Assembly (NCBI RefSeq): GCF_003344965.1
Contig: NZ_CP031194.1
Location: 8,184,001-8,248,000, forward strand
Source of the DNA: Streptomyces paludis
GTDB taxonomy: Bacteria; Actinomycetota; Actinomycetes; Streptomycetales; Streptomycetaceae
Direction: 5' to 3'
DNA: 64,000 nucleotides
Numbering within the stretch: the first letter of the stretch is position 1; each line of letters begins with the position of its first letter. Below are positions 34,280 to 42,733 of this stretch, piece by piece. The notes beneath the pieces are model-generated. The model was not told where the DNA came from and ran no database searches. It worked only from the letters and a program-made list of their open reading frames with translations. The position numbers were made by a program, and so were the translations under genes.

Positions 34280-35797
34280 ATGACCGCGGAACAGTCTCCG
34301 CCGCCGGCCGTGGTGTGCCGGGGGGTGAGCAAGGTGTTCGGCCGTACGTACGCGGTGCGTGGGGTGGACCTGGAGATCCCCCGGGGCGCCGTCCACGCCC
34401 TGGTCGGCGAGAACGGCGCCGGAAAGTCCACCCTGCTCGGGATGATCAGCGGGCGCCTCGCCACCGACACCGGCTCCGTCGAGGTGTTCGACACGGTGCT
34501 GGGCGCCGGCGGCCCCCGCAAGGCGCGTGGACTGGGCCTGGTGACGGTCTATCAGGAACTCACCATGGTGCCCGCGCTGACCGCCGAGGCCAATGTCTTC
34601 CTCGGCGGCAACATCTCCCGGCGCGGACTGCTGTCCCGCCGGGAGATGCGCCTCCGTTACGAGCGGATGTGCGAGGACTTCGAGGTCGACATCCCGGCCG
34701 ACGCCCTCGCCCGTACGCTGTCGGTCTCCCAGCAGCAGATCCTGGAGATCATGCGCGGGGTGCAGGCGGACGGCCGGGTGCTGCTGCTCGACGAGCCCAG
34801 CGCCGCCCTCGCCGAGCACGAACGCGACACCCTGTACCGGATCCTGGACCGGCTGCGCACCCGGGGCACCACCATCGTGTTCGTCAGCCACAACCTCGAC
34901 GAGGTGCTCCGGCTCAGCGACAGCATCTCCGTACTGCGCAACGGCCGGCTGGTGGAGACCGCGCCCCGGGAGCGGTGGAACCGGCAGGCGCTGATCCGGT
35001 CGATGGTCGGCCGGGAGATCGGGGTGACCGCCCGCGGCGGCACCCATGAGCCCGGCGGCCCGGCGCTGGAGGCGTCCGGGGTGGATGTCCCGGGCGTGCT
35101 GGAGGACATCGGCATCCGCGTCCACGAGGGCGAGATCGTCGGCCTGTGGGGCCTGGTCGGCTCCGGCCGCACCACGTTCATGCGGGCCCTGGCGGGTCTC
35201 GACGGTACGTCCTCGGGCGAACTGCGCCTCGGCGGCAAGCCCGTGCCCTGGCCGCGCTCCGCCCGGGAGGCCATCGCCAGCGGGGTGGTCATGGTCCCCG
35301 AGGACCGCAAGAACGGGCTCGTCCCGGCCATGGACGCGGTCGACAACGTCAGTGTGGGCGTCACCCGCGCCACCCGGCTGGGCCGGATCGACCGTACCCG
35401 CGAACGCGCCTCGGCCGAGGAGTTCACCCGCTACTTCGGCTTCGACGCGGACCGGCTGGAGGCCCCCGTACGCCATCTGTCCGGCGGCAACCAGCAGAAG
35501 GTCCTGCTGGCCAAGTGGGCGGCCAGGACCCCCCGGGTGTTCCTCGTCGACGAACCGACGCGCGGCATCGACGTGGGCGCCAAGTCCGAGGTGCTGGCCA
35601 GCCTGGTCAGCCTCGCCCGGGACGGCGCCGCCGTGATCGTCACCTCCTCCGAGCTGGAGGAGGTGCTCGCCATCGCGAACCGGCTCCTGGTCTTCACGAA
35701 GGGCCGGGTGGTCCGTGAGATCCCCGCCGATTCACCCCAGTTCCGGGTGCGGGACATCGTCCGCCTGGGCTTTCACGAGAAGGAGACCGAAAGATGA
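34280..35797 (+). CDS. ribose-type ABC transporter ATP-binding protein (two ABC domains)
   Basis: 505-residue duplicated ATPase like RbsA/MglA. In the first half, Walker A is GENGAGKST, the signature region is LSVSQQQILEIMRG and Walker B is VLLLDEPSAAL. In the second half the P-loop is degenerate (GLVGSGRTT), but LSGGNQQKVLLAKW and VFLVDEPTRGIDVG are canonical. This asymmetry is normal for the family. It overlaps the permease gene by ATGA. Confidence 0.94.
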   Translation: MTAEQSPPPAVVCRGVSKVFGRTYAVRGVDLEIPRGAVHALVGENGAGKSTLLGMISGRLATDTGSVEVFDTVLGAGGPRKARGLGLVTVYQELTMVPALTAEANVFLGGNISRRGLLSRREMRLRYERMCEDFEVDIPADALARTLSVSQQQILEIMRGVQADGRVLLLDEPSAALAEHERDTLYRILDRLRTRGTTIVFVSHNLDEVLRLSDSISVLRNGRLVETAPRERWNRQALIRSMVGREIGVTARGGTHEPGGPALEASGVDVPGVLEDIGIRVHEGEIVGLWGLVGSGRTTFMRALAGLDGTSSGELRLGGKPVPWPRSAREAIASGVVMVPEDRKNGLVPAMDAVDNVSVGVTRATRLGRIDRTRERASAEEFTRYFGFDADRLEAPVRHLSGGNQQKVLLAKWAARTPRVFLVDEPTRGIDVGAKSEVLASLVSLARDGAAVIVTSSELEEVLAIANRLLVFTKGRVVREIPADSPQFRVRDIVRLGFHEKETER

Positions 35798-36837
35798 CTA
35801 CACCGGCCGTGTCCACCACACCGTCCTCGCCACCGCCGGGCGCCACCGCCGCCGGCCCCGGGGAACCCGGCCGCGCCGGCGGCCCGGGGACGGACCGGGC
35901 CGCCCGTATCAAGGCGGTGGCCCTGCGCTACAGCATGCTCTGGGTCCTGGTGGCCCTCGTCCTCGCCGCCACCGTGCTCTACCCGGGCTTCCTCCAGCCG
36001 GCGAACGTACAGGACATCCTCACGCAGAACGCCGCCGTCGGCATCATCGCCGTGGCCATGACGTTCGTGATCATCTCCGGCGGCTTCGACCTCTCCGTGG
36101 GCGCCACCTACGCCCTGGGCGCCACGGTCTTCGCCGGGGTCACCAAGAGCACCGGATCGGTCGCCCTGGCGGGCGTCTGCGCCCTGCTCGCCGGGCTCGC
36201 GGTGGGCGCCGCGAACGGCACGATCATCGCCCGCTGGAAGGTCAACCCCTTCGTCACCACGCTGGGCATGTCCTCGGTGATCGCGGGACTGGCGTACGTG
36301 TACTCCAACTCGGCGCCCTTCATCGTGGACGGCATCTCCTTCCAGTACCTGGCCCTCACCGCGGTCGCCGGGGTGCCGCTGCCGATCTGGATCCTGCTGG
36401 CCGTCTTCCTGGCCGGCGCCGTACTCCTCGCGCAGACCGGCTACGGCCGCAACATCTACGCGATCGGCGGCAACGAGGAGGCCGGGCGCCTCTCCGGGCT
36501 GCGTGTGCCCTGGCTGGTCGGCAGCGCGTATGTGATGACCGGAGTGACGGCCGCGCTCGCCGGGATGATGGACGCCTCCCGGCTCGGCGTCGGCCAGGCC
36601 GACGTCGGCGCGACCGTGGCCCTGGACACCATCGCGATCGTGGTCGTCGGCGGCACCTCGCTGCGCGGCGGCGAGGGAGCCGTCTGGCGCTCCGCCGTGG
36701 GACTGCTCATCCTCGCGACGCTGACCAACGTCTTCTACAGCCTCAACATCAGCCAGCACTGGCAGCTGATCGCGAAGGGCACGATCGTGGTGGCGGCCGT
36801 CGCCCTCGACTCGCTGCTGCGCGCCCGGCGCGCCTGA
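35794..36837 (+). CDS. ribose-type ABC transporter permease
   Basis: 347-residue inner-membrane permease like RbsC with about eight to ten hydrophobic segments, starting with YSMLWVLVALVLAATVLYPG after a Pro/Ala-rich 45-residue tail. The conserved FVIISGGFDLSVGATYALGA and GRNIYAIGGNEEAGRLSG blocks and the VVGGTSLRGGEGAVW motif identify the family. It is translationally coupled to the ATPase gene. Confidence 0.93.
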   Translation: MTTPAVSTTPSSPPPGATAAGPGEPGRAGGPGTDRAARIKAVALRYSMLWVLVALVLAATVLYPGFLQPANVQDILTQNAAVGIIAVAMTFVIISGGFDLSVGATYALGATVFAGVTKSTGSVALAGVCALLAGLAVGAANGTIIARWKVNPFVTTLGMSSVIAGLAYVYSNSAPFIVDGISFQYLALTAVAGVPLPIWILLAVFLAGAVLLAQTGYGRNIYAIGGNEEAGRLSGLRVPWLVGSAYVMTGVTAALAGMMDASRLGVGQADVGATVALDTIAIVVVGGTSLRGGEGAVWRSAVGLLILATLTNVFYSLNISQHWQLIAKGTIVVAAVALDSLLRARRA

Positions 36838-37094
36838 TCGCGGCCCGGAGCAGGCCACCGGAGCGGGCCGCGGCCCGGGGCAGGGCCGCGGTCCCGGAAC
36901 AGACAGAGCCCCCGCGCACAACCCGCGGAGGTGAAGTTGGCCGAAACAACTCCTTATCTGTTTGTTACGTATATCCCTGTTGGTTGGCGCTCGCCCCCGG
37001 CATGATGAGCCCGAGTCACCGCGGTCCCGGACGGTCCGGGCACCGTGCCGGGGCCGCGTCGTCAGCGGCCGTCCTCATACAAGGGGCGGTGGAT

Positions 37095-38960
37095 GTGCCC
37101 GTGTCCGGTCTGAAGAAAACCCCTGCTCCCTGGCCCCACGGGAGCCCTCTCCCGCCGCCGGCCGCCGCCATCGTGCTGGCCGACGGCCAGGTCGAGGCCA
37201 CCGACCGGCCCGCCGGACACCCGGCCGCCGAGCCGGGGCCCGCCGTCGCCTTCCTGCGCGCCCACCCCCCGCTCACCGAGCTGATCGCGGCGTGTGTACG
37301 GACCGAACCCGGCCGGATCGGTTTCATGTGGACCGACAGCACGGCCCGCTCCCTGGTCCGGGTCTGGGTGGATCCGTTCCGCGACCCGAGGGACCGGCCG
37401 ATGGGCCGCGTCCTGGTCGAACCGTGCCACCCCTCGCCGTACGGACTGACCCTGCGGGAACTCGACGTCCTCACCCTGATCGTCGCCGGGCTGACCAACA
37501 ACGAGATCGGCGAGCGGCTCTTCACCAGCCCGCGCACCGTCACCACCCATGTGGACCGGCTGCTCACCAAGCTCCAGCTCTCCAGCCGCGCCGCCGCCGC
37601 GGCCGTGGCACTCGACCAGGGCCTGGTCCGGCTGCCCTTCCCCGGCGGCGGCGCCCCGTTCGGGCGCCTCGCGGTGGGCCGGGCCGCGCTCGTCGCCCAG
37701 GGCGGCACCCCGCTGCCCGCCCCCGTACCGGGCAGCACCCGGCCGCTGCGCCGCCGCCCGCTGCTGCTGGGCGCGGCGCTCCCGCTGACCGGGCCGGCCG
37801 CGGACGACGGTACGGAGATGCTGCTGGCGACCCGGCTCGCGCTGGAGGAGATCAACGACCTCGGCGGTATCGCCGGACGCCGGGTCGAACTGGTCACGGC
37901 GGATGTCGACGTGACGGAGCCGGGCTCGGTCCGCGGCGCCTTCGAGGAGCTGGTCGGACTGGAGGTCGACGCGCTCACCTCCGGCTACATCGGCCCGCAG
38001 GACGTGGCGCACGAGATCGCCGCCGACTACGGCTGTCCGTATCTGCACGCGGCGACACTCGACTCGATGGTCGCGCGGGTCGCCGACGACCCCGGCCGCT
38101 ACGGCGGTGTGTTCCAGGTCTGCCCCAGCGACACCCGCTACGGCCCCGGCTATGTGCGCTTCCTGACCCGGCTGCGCGACAGCGGCCGGTGGCGCCCCGA
38201 GTCGGACCGGCTGGTGGTGGTGCAGGGAGTGTGGCCGCTGGGCGATCTGGGCCGGGGCGAGATGGAGAAGGCCGTCGAGGAGGGCGGCTGGAACCTCACC
38301 GTGCTCTCCGGCATCGGCATGGGCGAGGCGGAGTGGGAGTCGGTCGCCCGCCGCATCCGCGCCATGGCGCCCGCGTCGGTCCTGGTGGGCCACTACTTCA
38401 TGCCCGGCAGCCTCGCGTTCCTGCGGGAACTGCTGAGCGACGGCGGCCCGCCCGTCCTGCCGTACCTGCTCTACACCCCGTCCATCCCGAGCTTCCGCGA
38501 GACACTGGGCCCGCTCGCCGAGGGACTGCTCTGGGCGACGGTGACGGGGACGTACGCCGACCACATCGGACGCTCCTTCGCCGCGCGCTACCGCGTGCTG
38601 CACGGTGTCGCCCCGGGCCGGTCGCACGCGGGCATCGCCTACGACCGGGCCCGGATGATCGCCGGGGCGTGGTCACGCGTCGACGACCCCCGGGACTACC
38701 GCCGGGTCGCCACCGCGCTGCGCACCACGATCCACCGGGGGGTGAACGGCGCCTACTACCTGGCGGATCCGGGCCAGGCCGCGCTGGCGTACCCGGAGCT
38801 GACCCCCGACCCGTCGATCGGCCAGGCCCATCTCGTCCATCAGATCCAGGACGGCCGGCACCGCATCCTGGCGCCGTCGCCGTACGCCGACGGTGACTTC
38901 CGGCTGCCGCCCTGGTACGCCGCTGTTCCGCGCGTCGCGGGAGCCGGGGGCCCCCGCTGA
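37095..38960 (+). CDS. LuxR-type HTH regulator fused to an AmiC-like periplasmic-binding domain
   Basis: 621-residue cytoplasmic regulator. Residues 1-110 are an uncharacterised N-terminal part. Residues about 116-173 are a GerE/LuxR HTH (LTLRELDVLTLIVAGLTNNE, ERLFTSPRTVTTHVDRLLTK). From about residue 223 it is a type I periplasmic-binding fold of the Leu/Ile/Val and amide (AmiC) class: LGAALPLTGPAADDGTEMLL, AGRRVELVTADVDV, SGYIGPQDVAHEIA, VLVGHYFMPGSLAFLREL. There is no signal peptide or membrane segment, so the domain is a ligand sensor. The GTG at 37095 is chosen for AAGGGG 8 nt upstream; earlier in-frame codons lie inside the permease gene region. It probably controls the adjacent island in response to its substrate. 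Confidence 0.85.
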   Translation: MPVSGLKKTPAPWPHGSPLPPPAAAIVLADGQVEATDRPAGHPAAEPGPAVAFLRAHPPLTELIAACVRTEPGRIGFMWTDSTARSLVRVWVDPFRDPRDRPMGRVLVEPCHPSPYGLTLRELDVLTLIVAGLTNNEIGERLFTSPRTVTTHVDRLLTKLQLSSRAAAAAVALDQGLVRLPFPGGGAPFGRLAVGRAALVAQGGTPLPAPVPGSTRPLRRRPLLLGAALPLTGPAADDGTEMLLATRLALEEINDLGGIAGRRVELVTADVDVTEPGSVRGAFEELVGLEVDALTSGYIGPQDVAHEIAADYGCPYLHAATLDSMVARVADDPGRYGGVFQVCPSDTRYGPGYVRFLTRLRDSGRWRPESDRLVVVQGVWPLGDLGRGEMEKAVEEGGWNLTVLSGIGMGEAEWESVARRIRAMAPASVLVGHYFMPGSLAFLRELLSDGGPPVLPYLLYTPSIPSFRETLGPLAEGLLWATVTGTYADHIGRSFAARYRVLHGVAPGRSHAGIAYDRARMIAGAWSRVDDPRDYRRVATALRTTIHRGVNGAYYLADPGQAALAYPELTPDPSIGQAHLVHQIQDGRHRILAPSPYADGDFRLPPWYAAVPRVAGAGGPR

Positions 38961-39032
38961 CGCGCGGGACGAGCGGGCCCGGCCCGGCGCTCCGGACCGT
39001 GTGCAGGTCCGTACGCGCAGGGTCCGGCGGGT

Positions 39033-40391
39033 CTACTTCGGTGTGTACACGAGGCCGAGCTTGTCGATCTCGTCACCGGACCGCCCGGTGAAGCCGCTGA
39101 TCTGCCAGCCGGTCGGCGCCGTGTACGTCACGGTGTCCGAGGTCGCCGTCCCGGACGACAGCGACCGGCCCGCGTCCGTACGGAACACGGCGGAGAAGAT
39201 CCGGGTCCGGCCGTCCTTCTGCCCCCGGCTCAGGGTGACCGACGTCAGATGCTCCGCGGCACCGAGCGTGAGGGAGGAGGCGGTGCCCCCGGTGCCGCCG
39301 TGGCCCAGGACCGTACCGCCGTCGAGCGTGATACCGACCGCGTCGAGACGCGATCCGCCGCGCAGGGTGAGGGTACGGGGCCGGGGCGCGGCGGGCAGCG
39401 CGGCGGCGTCGTTGAACGCGGTGCCGTGCGGGCCGCCGAAGAAGTCGGAGGCGCGCCGGTCGGCGGGCAGGGTCCAGGTGAAGGAGGTGGTGTGCGGGTA
39501 GTGGTCGGACAGGTGCTTGCCGGCGGAGTCGAGGAACTTCCGCCAGTCGTTGGTGTGGCCCGTCGCCGACAGCTTCACCAGCGGACCACCGCGGTAGAGG
39601 ACCTTGTCCACCACCTCGCAGTCCTGGGCGGGCGCCGCCGTGTCACAGACCAGCGCGTCGCCGCCGAGCGCCGGGGCCACCCCGCCGCGCACCAACTGGA
39701 CCCAGGCGTCGGTGAGTCCGTTCTCCGTGAGGAGCGTACGGATGTTGTCACCGGTGCGGGTGTAGCGCGTGTTGGTGTCACCCATCACGATCACCGCGTT
39801 CGAGGCGCTGTTGGCCTGGATGAACCGGGAGAGCTGGACGATGTTGGCGCGCCGGGCGGCGAGCGCCGCGTCGGTGGTGTCGGCGTTGGTGTGCACGTTG
39901 TACAGGTCGACGAACACCCCCTCGGCCAGCCGCATCCGGGCGAGGGTGAACCCCTTGGGCGTCAGACAGTCCGTACCGGTGCAGTTGCTCCAGCGCACCC
40001 GCTCGAAGTCCTCGAACGGATAGTTGGACAGTGTGTTGAGGCCGTCGCCGAACGCGGCACCCCCGCTGGTGGCGGTGCGGTAGGGGTGCGTGTCGTTCGC
40101 GTACAGCGCCGCGTGGTAGTTGAAGTCCTCCTGCACGTTGATGACGTCGTAGGGACCCAGCCGCTGACCGATGAGCGGGGTGTTGGTGGCGGGATTGCTC
40201 TGCCCGAGCCCGAGGGGCAGCCCGGCGATGTTGTACGTGAGGACGTTGAAGGTGCCGGAGTCCGCGGCGGCCGCGACGGCGGGGGCCGCTGTGCCGGGCG
40301 CCGCCGAGGTGGCGAGCGCGCCGAGCGCGAGCGCGCCGGCGACCAGGACACCGGCGAGTCTTCGGAGGGGGGTACGCGGAGGGGTTCGCAT
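39033..40391 (-). CDS. secreted endonuclease/exonuclease/phosphatase-family hydrolase with jacalin-like domain
   Basis: 452-residue exported phosphodiesterase. The signal peptide is Arg-rich, then Ala-rich, cleaved near residue 40. The DNase I-like/sphingomyelinase-type core has NVLTYNIAGLP, INVQEDFNYH with the metal Glu, LYNVHTNADTTDAA, VIVMGDTNTRYTRTGD and HLSDHYPHTTSF with the catalytic His. Residues about 345-452 form a jacalin-like lectin fold (LDAVGITLDGGTVLGHGGTG, GRSGDEIDKLGLVY). Secreted sphingomyelinases and nucleases both fit. The ATG at 40391 follows GAGG with a long spacer. It is transcribed towards the CE4/ABC island. Confidence 0.83.
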   Translation of the reverse strand: MRTPPRTPLRRLAGVLVAGALALGALATSAAPGTAAPAVAAAADSGTFNVLTYNIAGLPLGLGQSNPATNTPLIGQRLGPYDVINVQEDFNYHAALYANDTHPYRTATSGGAAFGDGLNTLSNYPFEDFERVRWSNCTGTDCLTPKGFTLARMRLAEGVFVDLYNVHTNADTTDAALAARRANIVQLSRFIQANSASNAVIVMGDTNTRYTRTGDNIRTLLTENGLTDAWVQLVRGGVAPALGGDALVCDTAAPAQDCEVVDKVLYRGGPLVKLSATGHTNDWRKFLDSAGKHLSDHYPHTTSFTWTLPADRRASDFFGGPHGTAFNDAAALPAAPRPRTLTLRGGSRLDAVGITLDGGTVLGHGGTGGTASSLTLGAAEHLTSVTLSRGQKDGRTRIFSAVFRTDAGRSLSSGTATSDTVTYTAPTGWQISGFTGRSGDEIDKLGLVYTPK

Positions 40392-40539
40392 GGGTGGGGG
40401 AGCCTCTTCCGGAGGGGGGAGTGGTGCGGGCACAGACGTATCGCCCGCCCGCACGGGCGGGCCGATCATGTCTAACGGTGAACCGGCCCGCCGCGCAAGG
40501 GTTGTTGAGTGACCACTTGACGGCCCCCGGACAACTTCT

Positions 40540-40569
40540 CCGGGCGGCCGTGCCCCGACGGCCGCCCGG
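40540..40569. terminator. perfect 12-bp hairpin downstream of otnC
   Basis: CCGGGCGGCCGT and ACGGCCGCCCGG are exact inverted copies around a 6-base loop, 11 bases beyond the otnC stop codon on the minus strand. Confidence 0.85.
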
Positions 40570-40580
40570 AACCCCGGGAG

Positions 40581-41243
40581 TTACCGGCCCGCCACCGGCT
40601 CCCAGACCGTGCCGTAGCGCCGGGCGAGCGCCCCCGCCTCCTCGGTGGTGAGCACCCGGGGACCCGTGTCCTTCAGCAGCAGGGTGAGGCGCGACACCTC
40701 CTCCAGCTCGACGGCGGCGTCCACGGCGCGCGCGAGGGTGTCACCCGCCGTGATGGGACCGTGGTTCTGGAGCAGCGCGGCGTGGAACGGGAAGTCCAGC
40801 AGCTCCAGTTGGCGCGCCTGCTCCGGATCGCCGGGGGCCGCGTACGGTATCAGCGGTGTCTGGCCGACCCGCATCACGAAATACGGTGTGAGCGGGGCCA
40901 GCGCGCTCCGGCGCGACCAGGGCGGCAGACAGGAGCAGGCCGCGGCGTGCGCGCTGTGCAGATGGACGACCGCCCGGGTCGCGGGATCGCGGCGGTAGAA
41001 GGCCCGGTGCAGCGGGAACTCCTTGGACGGCGCGGGCCCGGCCGTGTGCCCCGCGTCCAGGGGCGCGTCCGCGTCCAGTACGGCCAGCGCCTCGGGGTCG
41101 AGCGCCTCCAGCCGGGCCCCGGTGGGCGTCATGTAGATCCGGCCGCCGACACGCACACTGAGATTGCCGGACGTTCCCGGGCTCAGTCCGGCCGCCGACA
41201 ACGCGGCTCCGGCCGCGACGAGTTCGGCGCGTGCGTCGCTCAT
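40581..41243 (-). CDS. otnC: 3-oxo-tetronate 4-phosphate decarboxylase (class II aldolase fold)
   Basis: 220-residue metal-dependent class II aldolase/adducin protein. Zn-site residues are the Glu in SKEFPLHRAFY (about 75) and the His pair in VVHLHSAHAA (about 94-98), with another His in LQNHGPI (about 155). SGLSPGTSGNLSVRVGG-like phosphate-binding sequence is near the N-terminus. Next to otnK the likely reaction is decarboxylation of 3-oxo-tetronate 4-phosphate to dihydroxyacetone phosphate. The ATG overlaps the otnK stop (ATGA). Fuculose-phosphate aldolase is the alternative by fold alone. Confidence 0.87.
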   Translation of the reverse strand: MSDARAELVAAGAALSAAGLSPGTSGNLSVRVGGRIYMTPTGARLEALDPEALAVLDADAPLDAGHTAGPAPSKEFPLHRAFYRRDPATRAVVHLHSAHAAACSCLPPWSRRSALAPLTPYFVMRVGQTPLIPYAAPGDPEQARQLELLDFPFHAALLQNHGPITAGDTLARAVDAAVELEEVSRLTLLLKDTGPRVLTTEEAGALARRYGTVWEPVAGR

Positions 41244-42532
41244 CCGAGTTCCTTCCAGGCGCTGGTGAAGAGGGACCGCTCGCCGAAGTTCCCGGACTTC
41301 AGGGCGAGGTTGTAGCGGGTGCCGCCGGCATCCGGACCCATGGCCCAGGAGACGCCGGGGGCCAGCGCCGGGCCCAGTTCGAGACGGCGCACACCGAGCG
41401 CGCGCACCACACTGCCCGAGGTCTCGCCGCCCGCCACGACGAACTGCCGGGCGCCCGCCCCGGCGAAGGCGACGGCGCAGCCGGCGAGGGCCTCCTCGAC
41501 CAGCTCGGCGGCGGGCCGCTGCCCTTCCGGCGTCCGCCGCTCGATGTCCTCCGGCGCCCCGGCGGAGTGGACGAGGACCGGGGTGCCCGGCGCGTCGGCC
41601 CACTGGGCGCGGGCCCACTCCGTGAGCCGGGCGACCTCGGCGGCGGGATCGGCGCGCAGGGCGGCCAGGTCCAGCAGGCGGCTGGGCAGGGCGGAGCGGG
41701 CGGCGTCGATCTGACCGCGGGTGGCCGCCGACGCGCTGCCGGCCAGCACCGCGCGGTGTCCGGGGATCACGGGCATCGCCCCGGTCGCGGGCGCGCCGCG
41801 CGCGGGCAGCCCGAGCGCGAGCCCGGAGCCGCCGGTGACCAGCGGGTGGTCCGCGGTCGCCGCGGCGATCCGGGCGAGGTCGCCGTTGTCGATGGCGTCC
41901 ACCACGGCGTAGCGCGGCCCCTCGCCCCCGGCGCCGTCCAGCGCCGCCCGCAGCGCGCGCGGGTCACCCCGTACCACGTCGAGACCGACGGTGGTCACCG
42001 GGTGCGCGGTCTGCGGCGCGAGCAGCCGGACCAGGCTCGCGTCGGTCATCGGGGTCAGCGGATGGTGGCGCATCGGGCTGTCGCCGAGCAACTGGTCGCC
42101 CACGAACAGATGGCCGCGGTAGACGGTGCGGCCGGTCGCGGGGAACGACGGCACCACCACCGCGAGCCCGGTGCCCAGCTCCGCCATCAGCGCGTCGGCG
42201 ACCGGGCCGATGTTCCCGCGCGGGGTGGAGTCGAACGTCGAGCAGTACTTGTCGTAGATCCGCTCACAGCCCAGGGCGCGCAGGGCCGCGAGCGCGGCCA
42301 GGCTCTCCCCGACGGCCTCGGCGACCGGCGCCGTACGGGACTTGAGCGCGATCACCACGGCGTCCCCGCCGCCGCCGTCCCCGGCGAGCGCGGCCAGCTC
42401 CCCGGGCGTGGGCACACCGAGGGTCACGGTGGTCCGTACCCCTCTGGCCACCCAGTTCGTCGCGAGATCCGTGGCGCCCGTGAAGTCGTCGGCGATCGCG
42501 CCCCATCGGACTGCTGTCTGTGCTCCGTGCAC
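41240..42532 (-). CDS. otnK: 3-oxo-tetronate kinase (DUF1537 family)
   Basis: 430-residue four-carbon acid sugar kinase. The N-terminal WGAIADDFTGATDLATNWVA is the family hallmark, with the conserved Asp pair. The C-terminal nucleotide-binding part has FVVAGGETSGSVVRALGVR and WAMGPDAGGTRYNLALKSGN-like sequence. YDKYCSTFDSTPRGNIGPV is also typical. It starts with GTG at 42532 after a weak AAGGACGGG site. It phosphorylates 3-oxo-tetronate (from threonate or erythronate) for the coupled decarboxylase. Confidence 0.92.
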   Translation of the reverse strand: MHGAQTAVRWGAIADDFTGATDLATNWVARGVRTTVTLGVPTPGELAALAGDGGGGDAVVIALKSRTAPVAEAVGESLAALAALRALGCERIYDKYCSTFDSTPRGNIGPVADALMAELGTGLAVVVPSFPATGRTVYRGHLFVGDQLLGDSPMRHHPLTPMTDASLVRLLAPQTAHPVTTVGLDVVRGDPRALRAALDGAGGEGPRYAVVDAIDNGDLARIAAATADHPLVTGGSGLALGLPARGAPATGAMPVIPGHRAVLAGSASAATRGQIDAARSALPSRLLDLAALRADPAAEVARLTEWARAQWADAPGTPVLVHSAGAPEDIERRTPEGQRPAAELVEEALAGCAVAFAGAGARQFVVAGGETSGSVVRALGVRRLELGPALAPGVSWAMGPDAGGTRYNLALKSGNFGERSLFTSAWKELG

Positions 42533-42620
42533 CGTCGGTCACCCGTCCTTGCGTCGTGGCCATGTCCCGGCCGGGACCGCCCCAGGCGATCACAGCCGTC
42601 ACTCGATCGAGATCTGTGAA

Positions 42621-42664
42621 TCAATGTTACGTACGTTGACGCTTATGTTAATCCACGTTACGTT
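42621..42664. promoter_or_regulatory. AT-rich divergent control region with inverted repeat and promoter
   Basis: TCAAtGT and ACgTTGA (42621-42639) form an inverted repeat. TTGACG (42636-42641), 17 bases and TACGTT (42659-42664) give a plausible promoter towards the plus-strand genes. GTTA occurs three times here. The DeoR-type regulator at 45787 is the likely ligand (inference). Confidence 0.5.
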
Positions 42665-42733
42665 CACGCTGCGAAGCGGGAAACCGCTGACACCACACCG
42701 GCCCCACCACGGGCCGTATCCCCAGGAGGGCTC

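Noticed and set aside
35715..37094. N-terminal extension giving a 1081-residue version of the LuxR/periplasmic-binding regulator
   Set aside because: It would be translated through the permease gene in another frame; a ribosome binding site and GTG at 37095 give a sensible protein.
38993..39011. Short inverted repeat CGGACC/GGTCCG after the regulator gene as a terminator
   Set aside because: Only six base pairs with a seven-base loop; too weak to call compared with the other hairpins here.
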